Below, one piece after another: positions 47,726 to 55,992 of a stretch of DNA of 64,000 bases. The notes beneath the pieces are model-generated. The model searched no databases and was not told where the DNA came from. It worked only from the letters and a program-made list of their open reading frames with translations. Both the position numbers and the translations under genes were made by a program. Numbering within the stretch: the stretch's first letter is position 1; each line of letters starts with the position of its first letter. Source of the stretch: Bin87 sp964347975 (GTDB lineage Bacteria; Chloroflexota; Dehalococcoidia; Lucifugimonadales; UBA3495); NCBI GenBank assembly GCA_964347975.1, contig CAYGAY010000001.1:124001-188000 (forward strand), in the 5' to 3' direction.

Positions 47726-48352
47726 CTACTGGTAAATCATCCACTCCAGCAGGTTGTTGTCCGGGTCCCGGGCATACAGACTCACTGCCGGCAAAGCGCC
47801 GCGCAGACGCGCGCCCTTGCGCGGCCCCGGCCCCCGGACGATTTCCACCCCGGCGTCCGCCAGCATTTTCTCGCAATCCTCCACGCTCCCCTCCCAAACG
47901 AAGCAGATGTCCGTGCATCCCGGAACCGCCGTCGGCCCCCGGTAGTCCGCTAGATACCCCTCCGGATGCACGTTAATCTTGGACTCGCCGACCTGAATGG
48001 AAAAAATATTGGCCGTGCCGGCCCGCCATTCCTCCTCGTCGTTGATGGCGAAACCCAGCTTCTTGTAGAACGACATCAACCGCTCCGCGTCAGCGGTGGG
48101 CATGGCGATGTGGTCAATTCCAACGGTGGACATTTTGCGTCCCTCCTTTTTCTGATACCGCTCCGGCCACAGTTCCCTTGGCGAACGCGCCGGCTTGTCA
48201 AAGCCGTCGGGATATACCTCTTTGAACGTCTTCGCAGTAGCGAAATACTCCTCGTCCAGCTCGTAGGTGTCAGGGTCGGCTGCGACAGCGGCCATTATGG
48301 CGGCATCTTCCTCATCGGTCGGGCTGATGTGGCCCGGCTTCAGCTTGGGCAT
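47726..48352 (-). CDS. BrnA-like antitoxin N-terminus in frame with a VOC/glyoxalase-family protein
   Basis: Residues 1-50 (PTDEEDAAIMAAVAADPDTY, ELDEEYFATAK) match the N-terminal part of BrnA-type antitoxins. The ribbon-helix-helix DNA-binding part that should follow is missing. From Met74 the protein is a VOC domain: VGIDHIAMPTADAERLMSFY, CTDICFVWEG, and ARDPDNNLLEWMIY, with metal-ligand His and Glu positions visible. There is no stop between the parts. Met74 (48133) has its own AAGGAGGGACGC ribosome binding site, so a free 135-residue VOC protein can also be made. ATG 48352 has AGGAGGAAAG upstream. BrnT overlaps upstream by 41 bases; the ThDP enzyme follows. Confidence 0.8.
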   Translation of the reverse strand: MPKLKPGHISPTDEEDAAIMAAVAADPDTYELDEEYFATAKTFKEVYPDGFDKPARSPRELWPERYQKKEGRKMSTVGIDHIAMPTADAERLMSFYKKLGFAINDEEEWRAGTANIFSIQVGESKINVHPEGYLADYRGPTAVPGCTDICFVWEGSVEDCEKMLADAGVEIVRGPGPRKGARLRGALPAVSLYARDPDNNLLEWMIYQ

Positions 48353-48608
48353 AAATTCTTTCCTCCTGTTTGCTGGCTCTGCGCAGGCTGATGATGCGTC
48401 TTCTCTGTCCGCGTTCAGTATAAACCACGGTATAGAAGCGATCGCCGATGTAACTGGTCACAACCCAGCGTTCTTCGCCATGCGCATCGTTGGAATTATA
48501 CACGGCGGTATCCCATTCAAAATCGTAGATCGCGGTAAAGTCAATGCCGTGCTTGTCGGCGTTGTCCCGCCGCTTGATTTCATCCCACTCGTAGAGTTCG
48601 CCGTTCAC
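48312..48608 (-). CDS. brnT: BrnT-family toxin
   Basis: BrnT toxins are small RelE-like ribonucleases. The 98-residue product shows the family pattern: YEWDEIKRRDNADKHGIDF, FEWDTAVYN, ERWVVTSYIGDRFYTVVYTE, RIISLRRASKQEERIY. Start is GTG 48608, which overlaps the hydrolase stop (GTGA). It is translationally linked upstream to a metabolic gene and overlaps the BrnA-like gene downstream, giving toxin-then-antitoxin order as is usual for BrnTA. Confidence 0.87.
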   Translation of the reverse strand: MNGELYEWDEIKRRDNADKHGIDFTAIYDFEWDTAVYNSNDAHGEERWVVTSYIGDRFYTVVYTERGQRRRIISLRRASKQEERIYAQAEAGPHQPDR

Positions 48609-49456
48609 TCTGCTGCCGCCTCCCGTTCCCGCTCCCTTGTCGCTCGCCGCAGGAAATCCAGGATGATGCGTTGGGTATCCCCGGCCGCTTCGTTGGTCAT
48701 CAACCCATGCTCCGCGCCGGCGATGATATGCAGCTCCGCCTTGTCAATGCCGGCCGCTAGGCTGCGTCCGCACTCCACGGGGATGCGGCTGTCGGCGTCC
48801 CCATGCGCCACCAGCGTCGGCATTTCCAACTCGGCCAGCCGGGACTCCAGCGAATCCCCAATGTCCACATAGGCCTGGTGAGTAGCCGCGATGCCGTCGA
48901 TGCGCCCCAGGTTCTCGGCGGCAATGCGGGCGAACCGCTCCGGGTCCTCCGATGCCAATTGCGGGAACCGGTCCGCTATCGCCTGCTCCACGGCCGCCTG
49001 TCGCCCTACCGCCGCGACCCGTTCCTTCAACCGGCGCAGTTCCTGCCTGCGCACCTCCCGCTGCGCTTCCTGCGAGTACGACATGGTGTTGATCAGCAGC
49101 AGCGATTCCGTGGCTTCGGGGTAATCCAGCGCAAACTGCGTCGCAATCGGCCCGCCGGCTGAGGAACCGAGGATGTGCGCTGTCCCAATACCCAGATGCT
49201 CCAGCAGCATTCGCAAATCCCGCGCGCAGTTGGGAATGTCATACCCGCCGGCCGGCGCCTCCGATTCCCCACAGGCCCGCCGGTCGTAGAACACGCACCG
49301 ATACTCTGCCGACAGCGCCCCCGCCTGCCGGTTGATGGTATCCTTGCTCCCGTCGCCGCCGCCCAAGCCGCCATGAATCAGCGCCAGCGCCGGCGCATCC
49401 TCCTCGCCAAACACCGAGTAGTGCATCCGGTAGTCATTAATCTCTGCAAACGACAT
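48605..49456 (-). CDS. Alpha/beta-hydrolase fold protein
   Basis: The 283-residue protein has the alpha/beta hydrolase plan. The oxyanion-hole stretch is LALIHGGLGGGDGS. The nucleophile elbow is HILGSSAGGPIATQFALDYP (GxSxG as GSSAG). The acid is Asp in LVAHGDADSRIPVECG, and the His is in IIAGAEHGLMTNEA. Between them lies a helical cap. The reaction, ester, epoxide or C-C bond hydrolysis, is not determined. Its stop overlaps the brnT start by 4 bases; it is first in a leftward unit with brnT, the BrnA-VOC gene and the ThDP enzyme. Confidence 0.9.
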   Translation of the reverse strand: MSFAEINDYRMHYSVFGEEDAPALALIHGGLGGGDGSKDTINRQAGALSAEYRCVFYDRRACGESEAPAGGYDIPNCARDLRMLLEHLGIGTAHILGSSAGGPIATQFALDYPEATESLLLINTMSYSQEAQREVRRQELRRLKERVAAVGRQAAVEQAIADRFPQLASEDPERFARIAAENLGRIDGIAATHQAYVDIGDSLESRLAELEMPTLVAHGDADSRIPVECGRSLAAGIDKAELHIIAGAEHGLMTNEAAGDTQRIILDFLRRATREREREAAAE

Positions 49457-49780
49457 CGCTCAACCCTCAACGAAAATCTCGAACTACGCCCCAATATAGA
49501 CGCCGGCCGCAGGGGCGGCAACTGGGCGTTTTCAAGCTCGTCGTTTCCCGTCATTGAACACTCACCGTCATTCCGGTTTTAGGTTACCGCTAATGGCGCT
49601 TGACGGTACAGAACAGATAGACTACCTCAATCGTCATCGGATTGCTGGCAACCGCCGCCTTAGCCGTCCTGCCGTGGCACAAATAGCTGCCCTGATACCT
49701 ACGGGCGGCCTGTCGCTGCGGGCAATCCACTATCACCAAACGCCCGTATGCTAAAATTATCACAAAGGGCGGACGCACCC
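49457..49780. other. 324-base gap between divergent hydrolase and cysteine desulfurase genes
   Basis: It holds a partial family A half copy (ACCGTCATTCCGG) near 49568 and an AT-rich stretch with TAAAAT shortly before the desulfurase gene. Two short open frames on either strand (about 60 codons each) have no ribosome binding site or recognisable sequence. No gene is called here. Confidence 0.5.
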
Positions 49781-50977
49781 ATGACCACCCAGAACCACAT
49801 CTACTTCGACCACGCCGGCACCACGCCCATGGACGAGCGCGTCCTGCAGGCCATGCTGCCCTACTTCACCCAGTTGTACGGCAACGCCTCCAGCGTCCAC
49901 ACCGTCGGCCAGGAGGCCCGCTATGCCCTGGACGCCGCCCGCGAGCGCGTCGCCCGCGTCCTCAACTGCCGTAACCGCGAGGTGGTTTTCACCAGCGGTG
50001 GCACCGAGTCCGACAACTCGGCCATTCGCGGCGCCGCCTACGCCCTGGAGGAAACGGGCAAGCACGTCATCACCGCCGCCGCCGAGCATCACGCCGTCCT
50101 CCACGCCTGCCAACAACTTGAAAACCGTGGCTGGGAGGTCACCTACCTTCCCGTTGACGACTACGGCAGAGTCGAACCCGACCGGGTGTACAACGCCATC
50201 ACCAACCGCACCACCGCAGTATCCGTGATGTACGCTAACAACGAGATTGGCGCCATCAACCCCATCCCCGAGCTCTCCGCCGCCGTCCGCCGCCGTTCCC
50301 AGGAGCTCGACCGCACCATCGTCATGCACACCGACGCGGTCCAGGCCGCCGGTTTTCTTGACCTCGACGTTCGTCGCCTGGGCGTCGATATGATGAGCCT
50401 GTCCGGGCACAAATTCTACGGACCCAAGGGCGTCGGCGTACTGTTTATCCGGCGTGGCGTCCCCTTCCTCCCCCTCATCACCGGAGGCGGGCAAGAGCGC
50501 GAACGTCGTTCCGGCACCGAGAACGTAGCCGGCATCATCGGTCTGGCCGCAGCTCTGGAACTGGCCGATGCCGAGCGCGGCGCGGTGAGCGATCACTGCC
50601 GCGCCCTCCGCGACCGCATTATCGCCGAGATCACCCGCCGGATACCCGCTAGCATCCTCAACGGCCACCCCACGGAACGGCTGCCCAACAACGTCAACTT
50701 TTCCTTCGATGGCGTCGAAGGCGAATCCATTCTGCTGGGTTTGGATCTGCAGGGCATCGCCGCCAGCAGCGGCAGCGCCTGTAGCAGCGGCTCCCTGGAA
50801 CCCTCCCACGTTTTGCTGGCCCTGGGTCAGACGGCGGACACCGCCCGCGGCTCCCTCCGCATCACCCTGGGCAAACATAACACTGATGCCGAGGTTGACC
50901 GCCTCCTGGCCGTGTTGACCGGCCTGATTGCCGACCTCCGGCAACTCCCGACGCTCACAGGTACGGGCGATGACTAG
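49781..50977 (+). CDS. Cysteine desulfurase (NifS/IscS family)
   Basis: The enzyme removes sulfur from cysteine to a persulfide for Fe-S or tRNA thiolation. The 398-residue product begins IYFDHAGTTPMDERVLQAML. It has VFTSGGTESDNSAIRG, AEHHAVLHAC, the PLP-binding Lys211 in LSGHKFYGPKG, and the persulfide Cys334 in ASSGSACSSGSLEPSHVLLA. ATG 49781 gives the canonical start. In organisms with Sec the same enzyme class can supply selenium, but nothing here shows that. No iscU is adjacent. Confidence 0.95.
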   Translation: MTTQNHIYFDHAGTTPMDERVLQAMLPYFTQLYGNASSVHTVGQEARYALDAARERVARVLNCRNREVVFTSGGTESDNSAIRGAAYALEETGKHVITAAAEHHAVLHACQQLENRGWEVTYLPVDDYGRVEPDRVYNAITNRTTAVSVMYANNEIGAINPIPELSAAVRRRSQELDRTIVMHTDAVQAAGFLDLDVRRLGVDMMSLSGHKFYGPKGVGVLFIRRGVPFLPLITGGGQERERRSGTENVAGIIGLAAALELADAERGAVSDHCRALRDRIIAEITRRIPASILNGHPTERLPNNVNFSFDGVEGESILLGLDLQGIAASSGSACSSGSLEPSHVLLALGQTADTARGSLRITLGKHNTDAEVDRLLAVLTGLIADLRQLPTLTGTGDD

Positions 50978-51662
50978 CGGTCTGCCTCTCCTCCGTCATT
51001 CCCGTTCCCATCACCGTCATTCCGGCGAAAGCCGGAATCCAGGTCGTCCTATCGTCCGCTACTGGCCGGCGTTCGCAGTTCTGGCCATAGTCCTGCTCAC
51101 CATGGCTTCAGCCTGTTCGTCCCAGTCTCCCAACATCGGCAAATACTACAAGGGCCGCATCCTCCACATCAGCGTTGCCGCCATGGAACGCACCGACGAG
51201 TTGCGCTGGACCACTTCCACCCGCTACCCGTCCCAGGGCGCAACCGGCGATCCGCTATACCGGCTCGAACCCGAATCCAGCGAGAACGAGCTGATCCTGC
51301 TGCGGGTCAAGGTCGAGAACCACACCGCCACCAGGGCCATCGTCAATGTTAATCACGAATCCGCCCAGCTCCGCGACTTTCTGCAAGGCCGGTACTTTCC
51401 TATCGATGTGAGCGCCCGCGCCCAGGAAGCGGAGGTTCCGGAAAATCCCTCCGACCGCTGCAATGTCCCGGTCAATCCCGACGCGCCTACCGATTGCGTA
51501 AGATTCCTCTGGAATGGCATAGATGCCGACGGAGTCTTGCGCGCTCAGGAACTGCCCAAAGGCACCGGCCTGGACGGTTGGATGGTATTCGAGGTCCCTA
51601 AAGATACCCAATTCCGATCTTTCCGCTGGGGCGCCGGCGACACCGTCACCATTGATTTTTAG
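50970..51662 (+). CDS. Lipoprotein with DUF4352-like domain; repeat-encoded N-terminus
   Basis: The 230-residue product has a hydrophobic segment (FAVLAIVLLTMASAC) ending in a lipobox, with Cys49 as the lipidation site. The mature part is beta-rich (LILLRVKVENHTATRAIVNV, GLDGWMVFEVPKD, FRWGAGDTVTIDF), as in DUF4352/telokin-like extracellular domains. Residues 8-27 (LRHSRSHHRHSGESRNPGRP) are encoded by a family A repeat inserted before the signal. ATG 50970 overlaps the desulfurase stop; no other good start lies between the repeat and the signal. Confidence 0.75.
   Translation: MTSGLPLLRHSRSHHRHSGESRNPGRPIVRYWPAFAVLAIVLLTMASACSSQSPNIGKYYKGRILHISVAAMERTDELRWTTSTRYPSQGATGDPLYRLEPESSENELILLRVKVENHTATRAIVNVNHESAQLRDFLQGRYFPIDVSARAQEAEVPENPSDRCNVPVNPDAPTDCVRFLWNGIDADGVLRAQELPKGTGLDGWMVFEVPKDTQFRSFRWGAGDTVTIDF
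50994..51043. repeat. Family A repeat inside the lipoprotein reading frame
   Basis: A half copy (CGTCATTCCCGTT) is followed by a full variant unit at 51015-51043 with core TTCCGGCGAAAGCCGGAA. The stem keeps compensatory changes relative to the usual TTCCCGC form, so pairing is conserved while sequence varies. Confidence 0.85.
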
Positions 51663-51721
51663 CCGATCCCGAACCGGAATCCCATACCCGTCATTAATCT
51701 CATACTCGTCGCTCCCGCCCC

Positions 51722-51750
51722 CGCCATTCCCGCGAAAGCGGGAATCCAGT
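51722..51750. repeat. Family A repeat before the dolichol-kinase-like gene
   Basis: A full unit with core TTCCCGCGAAAGCGGGAA, preceded by half-copy remnants (CGTCATTAAT near 51689). It occupies most of the short gap between the lipoprotein and the next gene. Confidence 0.85.
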
Positions 51751-51763
51751 CGTTCCCGGCGCC

Positions 51764-52387
51764 ATGCCGGACCTGCTAATGAACGAATCCCCCGGCCCGG
51801 CGCCCATCCCGGTAGGCCGGCGCGTTTTCCACCTCATAGCCGCGTCCGCGACCACGTTGCTCGCTCTGGTCATGCCCGAGCACGCCTATATGCTGCTCAT
51901 CGGCGGCGGCGCCCTCCTCGGCCTGGTTCTGGATTGCAGCCGTCCCCGGCTGAGCACACTCAATCGCCTGTTCCTGGGCATCTTCCGGCCCATCCTGAAA
52001 CAGTCCGAAACCGCCGGGATCACCGGGGCGACCTGGTTTTTGATCGCCGCGTTCTTTACGTTCTATTTCTTCGGCCCGCCGGTCGCCATACCCGTCCTGA
52101 TGTTCGTCGCGGTCGGCGACCCCGCTGCTGCCCTGGTTGGGGCCCGTTTTCCCGGTCCGCGCCTTTGGAGCAAATCGCCAGCCGGGGCGGTGGCCTTTGT
52201 CGCCGTTTCCCTGGGGGCGTGGGCAATCCTTTCCGCCCTTGGGTTCGGCTCCTGGACCTGGCCGGTGGCCATCGCGGCGGTAGTGGCCGCCGCCGTAGAG
52301 TTGGCGCCGCTGCCCGCTGACGACAACCTGACCATCCCCCTGATTGCCGGCGCGGCGATGACCGCTGCAACCGCCGCCGGCCTGTAA
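51764..52387 (+). CDS. Dolichol/diacylglycerol/polyprenol kinase-like membrane protein
   Basis: The 207-residue protein has six or more predicted helices. It carries the signature FVAVGDPAAALVGARFP, the VGDxxA(A/S)xxG motif of CTP-dependent dolichol kinase, phytol kinase and related CDP-alcohol enzymes. An N-terminal GRRVFHLIAASATTLLAL resembles the RKxxH start of the family. The late PLPADDNLTIPLIAG stretch also fits (D-N-L...P motif). Substrate is probably an isoprenoid alcohol. ATG 51779 is an alternative start. Confidence 0.82.
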   Translation: MPDLLMNESPGPAPIPVGRRVFHLIAASATTLLALVMPEHAYMLLIGGGALLGLVLDCSRPRLSTLNRLFLGIFRPILKQSETAGITGATWFLIAAFFTFYFFGPPVAIPVLMFVAVGDPAAALVGARFPGPRLWSKSPAGAVAFVAVSLGAWAILSALGFGSWTWPVAIAAVVAAAVELAPLPADDNLTIPLIAGAAMTAATAAGL

Positions 52388-52415
52388 GTGTCCCCTCTAC
52401 CGGGATCGGAGCGGG

Positions 52416-53774
52416 CTAGGGCGAGGGCGGCTTTGCCCCGTCGTATTCCAGCACTTCAGCCCGTTGCCGCTGGAAATTCAGGTAGGCCGACCGTGACATC
52501 GCCGGCCGGAACGACGACGTCACTTTCCGGGCCTTGGCCGCGTTATCCGCGAGCAGGTCAATCACCGACATCGCCATAATCTTGGCCGGATTCACCACCG
52601 CCTGCTGGTAATCCGTAACCACGTATTCCGAGCTGTGGCCGGCCCCCACGGCCCCTGCGGTATAAGGATGGATGGCCGGCAGGATATGGCTCAAGTCGCC
52701 CATATCCGTGGAGCCGCCCCGGTTGCGGGATGACGGCATCATCAACACTTTCGGTTCGTCAAGCAGGCCGGTGGCGTTCTCCCGGAAAACCTCCAGCAGG
52801 TTTTGATCGTGTCGCATCGGCAGATAACCGGGAATATTGGTGATGGACACCGACGCTCCCACCGCCATCGCGCCCGCCCGGAAACAACGATCCACTATGT
52901 CGGAGTTGCGCACCACCGCCTCCGGGGTTCCCGACCGCACCCGCCACTCCAGGCGCACGTCCGCCGGCACCGCATTGACCGCTTCACCGCCCTTGGTCAT
53001 GATCCCGTGGATCCGTACCGTATCCTGTTCCCGGTACAGCTCCCGATTGGCATTGATGGCTTGCAGCGCGAAATTAGCGGCGTTTAGCGCATTGATGCCC
53101 AGATGCGGCGCGGAGCCGGCGTGGGCGCCTCGGCCCATGAACCGAACGTACTTCACCACATGGCCGTTGCTGGTCCCTCCCATGGCGAAGGAGTGCGCCC
53201 CCATGTCGCTGGCCGTGTGGCACATCATCGCGATGTCCACATCGTCAAACTCGCCCAACCGTATCAACTCCTGCTTCCCGCCCATGAACTCGATCTTGCC
53301 CGACTCGCGAAGTTCCAGCCGCCTCGCCACCTCAATGAACTCCTCGGCCGGCACCGCAAAGGGCACAATCTCCCCGCTCAGTTCCGATAGAACCTCCGGT
53401 TGCGCCAGACCCAATACCGCGCCCAGCATCATCCCGATCTGGCAGTGGTGGCCGCACGCATGGGCGGCGCTGGTATCAACCGCGGCGTGGGGGTGCCCGT
53501 TCACGATCAGGCTGTCCAGTTCGCCGATGATCGCCACTCGGGGCCCGTTGCCGCCGCCGCCTTGCATCTCCCCCTTCAGCCCGGTCAGGGCCAATCCGGC
53601 GCGGAACTTGATCCCCAATTTGGCAAATTGCTCCGCCACCACCCGCGCCGTCCGGTACTCGCTGTACCCCGGTTCCGGATGCTCCAGAATATCGCGGGAT
53701 ACCGCGATCAAATCTTCCCGATGCCGGTCAATGGCAGCGCAAGCCGCCTGCTTCAGTTCTTCACGAGTCGCCAT
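52416..53774 (-). CDS. M20-family amidohydrolase (first of pair)
   Basis: The 452-residue protein is an M20D-type aminoacylase/amidohydrolase. Metal-binding residues are in AAHACGHHCQIGMM, AVPAEEFIEV (Glu pair), and the C-terminal GAGHSSEYVVTDY. The dimerisation domain contains YVRFMGRGAHAGSAPHLGIN. ATG 53774 is chosen because the upstream frame (MDSGLDSRFRGSGG) is encoded by a dispersed repeat. It resembles aminobenzoyl-glutamate or indole-acetyl-amino-acid hydrolases; the true amide substrate is unknown. A paralogue is encoded immediately upstream. Confidence 0.93.
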   Translation of the reverse strand: MATREELKQAACAAIDRHREDLIAVSRDILEHPEPGYSEYRTARVVAEQFAKLGIKFRAGLALTGLKGEMQGGGGNGPRVAIIGELDSLIVNGHPHAAVDTSAAHACGHHCQIGMMLGAVLGLAQPEVLSELSGEIVPFAVPAEEFIEVARRLELRESGKIEFMGGKQELIRLGEFDDVDIAMMCHTASDMGAHSFAMGGTSNGHVVKYVRFMGRGAHAGSAPHLGINALNAANFALQAINANRELYREQDTVRIHGIMTKGGEAVNAVPADVRLEWRVRSGTPEAVVRNSDIVDRCFRAGAMAVGASVSITNIPGYLPMRHDQNLLEVFRENATGLLDEPKVLMMPSSRNRGGSTDMGDLSHILPAIHPYTAGAVGAGHSSEYVVTDYQQAVVNPAKIMAMSVIDLLADNAAKARKVTSSFRPAMSRSAYLNFQRQRAEVLEYDGAKPPSP

Positions 53775-53785
53775 AAATGTCACAC

Positions 53786-53814
53786 CGCCACTCCCGCGAA
53801 AGCGGGAATCCAGT
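53786..53814. repeat. Family A repeat between tandem M20 genes
   Basis: A full unit with core CTCCCGCGAAAGCGGGAA lies in the 59-base gap between the two M20 genes. It could act as a hairpin between the two coding regions. Confidence 0.85.
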
Positions 53815-53833
53815 CCGCTGTCCAAACTGTATC

Positions 53834-55165
53834 CTACGCATCCGTGTACGTCTCTTCCGCCGCCAGCGTCCGCATGAAACTCAGGTACTCCCGGGTCGTC
53901 ATATCGGGCCGGTGGTTCGCCACCACCTGGTTCGCCTCGGCCGCTCCATCACCCATCAGGTCGATCACCGTAGCCACCATGGCTTTCGCTCCGGTGATCA
54001 CCGCCATCTGGTAATCCTGGACCACGTAATCCGCGCCGTGACCGATGCCCGTGGCGCCGCCCACGTAGGGATGCACCACCGGCATAATCGCGCTCACGTC
54101 GCCCATATCCGTGCTGCCCGTCCGGTGCTCGGTCCTGCCAATGTTGTCGGCGCCCACCAGCTTTTCGGCATTGGCGCGGAAAATCGCCTGCATCCGGTCG
54201 TTTTGCAGCATGGGCAAGTAGCCGGGGATCGTCTGGATATTCACGGTCGCGCCCACGGCCATCGCCCCGGCCCGCAGCGCCCGGTCCACCTTTCGGTTTG
54301 CGTCCATGATGGCGTCCAGCGTCTTGCCCCGCACGAAAGTCTCCATCCGCACGTCCGCCGGCACCGCGCTGACGGCCTCGCCCCCTTTGGTGATAATCGG
54401 ATGCACCCGCACCGTGTCGCTATCGATGAACGTCTCCCGGTTAAAGTGAATCGCGGTCATCGCCAGCGTCGCCGCGTTAAGCGCGTTAATGCCCAGGTGT
54501 GGCGAGCCCCCGGCGTGCGCTCCCTTGCCCACGAACTGTATCCTCTTGGCCAGCGTCCCATTGTTCGTTCCGGTCAGGCACAGTTGCTTCTCATGGGGGG
54601 TGCTGGTGGTGTGCATCATCATCGCCAGATGCACGTCGTCAAATTCCCCCAACCGTATGAATTCCGGCTTGCCCCCCAGGAACTCAATCTTCCCCTCCCG
54701 ACGCAGTTGGTCCCGGTACTCGATCTCGATGTATTCCTCGGCCGGCACGGCCATTGCAACCACCCGGCCGCTCAGGTGCGGCAGTACGTCCTCCCGTTGC
54801 AACGCCATGGTCGCCCCCAGCATCATGGCGATCTGGCAGTGATGGCCGCAGGCATGGGCCGCGCCGGTGCTCCCATCGGCGTGTGGATGCTCGTTGACAA
54901 TCAGGCTGTCCAGCTCTCCCATAATCGCCATCGTCGGCCCTTCGCTGCCCCCGATAATCTCCCCACGCACGCCCGTCATGCCCAATCCTGACCGGAACGG
55001 CACCCCCATCTCAGCGAACTTCTCGCCCACCAAAGCCGCCGTCTTGAACTCCCGGAACCCCGGCTCCGGGTGAGCCAAAATATGCTGGGACAGACCGATC
55101 AATTCATCAGCCCGCCCCTCAATTTCAGCAAACGCGCGGTCCTTAAGTTCTTCTCTGCTAGGCAT
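53834..55165 (-). CDS. M20-family amidohydrolase (second of pair)
   Basis: A 443-residue paralogue of the downstream gene, with the same order: HPEPGFREFKTAALVGEKFA, AAHACGHHCQIAMMLGA, AVPAEEYIEIEYRDQLR, KGAHAGGSPHLGINALNAAT, and GIGHGADYVVQDYQMAVI. ATG 55165 gives MPSREELKDRAFAEI, matching MATREELKQAACAAI of the paralogue, so starts agree. The two differ across the substrate loops, which suggests different amide substrates. They are a tandem duplication in one leftward unit. Confidence 0.93.
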   Translation of the reverse strand: MPSREELKDRAFAEIEGRADELIGLSQHILAHPEPGFREFKTAALVGEKFAEMGVPFRSGLGMTGVRGEIIGGSEGPTMAIMGELDSLIVNEHPHADGSTGAAHACGHHCQIAMMLGATMALQREDVLPHLSGRVVAMAVPAEEYIEIEYRDQLRREGKIEFLGGKPEFIRLGEFDDVHLAMMMHTTSTPHEKQLCLTGTNNGTLAKRIQFVGKGAHAGGSPHLGINALNAATLAMTAIHFNRETFIDSDTVRVHPIITKGGEAVSAVPADVRMETFVRGKTLDAIMDANRKVDRALRAGAMAVGATVNIQTIPGYLPMLQNDRMQAIFRANAEKLVGADNIGRTEHRTGSTDMGDVSAIMPVVHPYVGGATGIGHGADYVVQDYQMAVITGAKAMVATVIDLMGDGAAEANQVVANHRPDMTTREYLSFMRTLAAEETYTDA

Positions 55166-55245
55166 CCCGGCGACCCTCCGGCGCAATCTATGCGGCCAGC
55201 CCGAAGCAGCCGCCCGCCGATACTAACATAACGTACCGCCCCTGC

Positions 55246-55650
55246 CTATTCCGCGGTGAACTCCAGCCGACTCCGCCGGAAGTCATACTCCATCCCCAAC
55301 TGGTTCAGAATATCCCGCCCCAGAAGCGAATCCAGCCCTTCAACCACCGGAGGCGGTTTCGCCACATAAACGTCAATGCGAAAATCTTGCCGCGCTTCGC
55401 CGTCGTAAAAGGAAACCACGACCGGCTCCGCATAGTAGGTTTGCGTCCCGCTGACGCTGGTGACGATTACCTCGTTGCGCAGCTCGTCAAACGGCAACAG
55501 CATTTCGTGCCCGTCGTCGGGATGCAGGACCGTTGAAGATGATCCGGTATCGACCAGCATCACTACATCGTTGCCGACTCCCAGGGGAGGCAATACCAGG
55601 CGAGCTTGAACATACGGGGTTCCGTCCGCCTCAAAATACCCGCGAATCAT
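55246..55650 (-). CDS. Retropepsin-like aspartic protease
   Basis: The 134-residue protein is a single-lobe retropepsin. The catalytic motif DTG is in VMLVDTGSSSTVLHPDDG (Asp34). The hydrophobic-hydrophobic-Gly element near the end is GLDSLLGRDILNQLGMEYDF, where ILG-type LLGRD supports the family. It would function as a homodimer. The ATG at 55650 overlaps the DUF5678-like stop by 4 bases. Bacterial relatives are often paired with DUF5678 proteins; the substrate is unknown. Confidence 0.85.
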   Translation of the reverse strand: MIRGYFEADGTPYVQARLVLPPLGVGNDVVMLVDTGSSSTVLHPDDGHEMLLPFDELRNEVIVTSVSGTQTYYAEPVVVSFYDGEARQDFRIDVYVAKPPPVVEGLDSLLGRDILNQLGMEYDFRRSRLEFTAE

Positions 55651-55964
55651 CGAATCACCACCCGCACTCGTGGCTTGGTGTTGAGGTATTTCCATGCCAT
55701 TCCGCCTCTCTCCTCGCCGAGTTCCTCGACTTTCGCAATGAGCTCCGTCATTGAATCCCCCACGACCAGGCTGCCGGCTTTGGTCAGTCCAACGTACTTG
55801 TCGGGGTACTTCTCTAACAATTCGGAGTGCATTTCCAGCCTCAATTTGCGTGAGCGGGCCACAAAATCCCGATGTTCCGCAAGCTCTTCCGGCGTCGCGA
55901 TATGCCGCTCCACTTTCGGGTAATCACCGTGTCCATCCGAAGGCGTGTTTTTCTTTGCAACCAT
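55647..55964 (-). CDS. DUF5678-like small protein
   Basis: The 105-residue protein ends in a DUF5678-like domain: KYPDKYVGLTKAGSLVVGDS, then MTELIAKVEELGEERGG and VRVVIR. The N-terminal half is charged and helical (EELAEHRDFVARSRKLRLEM). The start at 55964 is used because an earlier Cys-rich frame runs into the preceding endonuclease gene. It is coupled by ATGA overlap to the aspartic protease gene, a pairing seen in other genomes. Function unknown. Confidence 0.75.
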   Translation of the reverse strand: MVAKKNTPSDGHGDYPKVERHIATPEELAEHRDFVARSRKLRLEMHSELLEKYPDKYVGLTKAGSLVVGDSMTELIAKVEELGEERGGMAWKYLNTKPRVRVVIR

Positions 55965-55992
55965 GTTCAGATTCTCCTGTTCTCGACTGACC

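Noticed and set aside
49554..49778. Two short frames in the gap before the cysteine desulfurase
   Set aside because: Neither has a start signal or recognisable sequence, and one contains part of a dispersed repeat.
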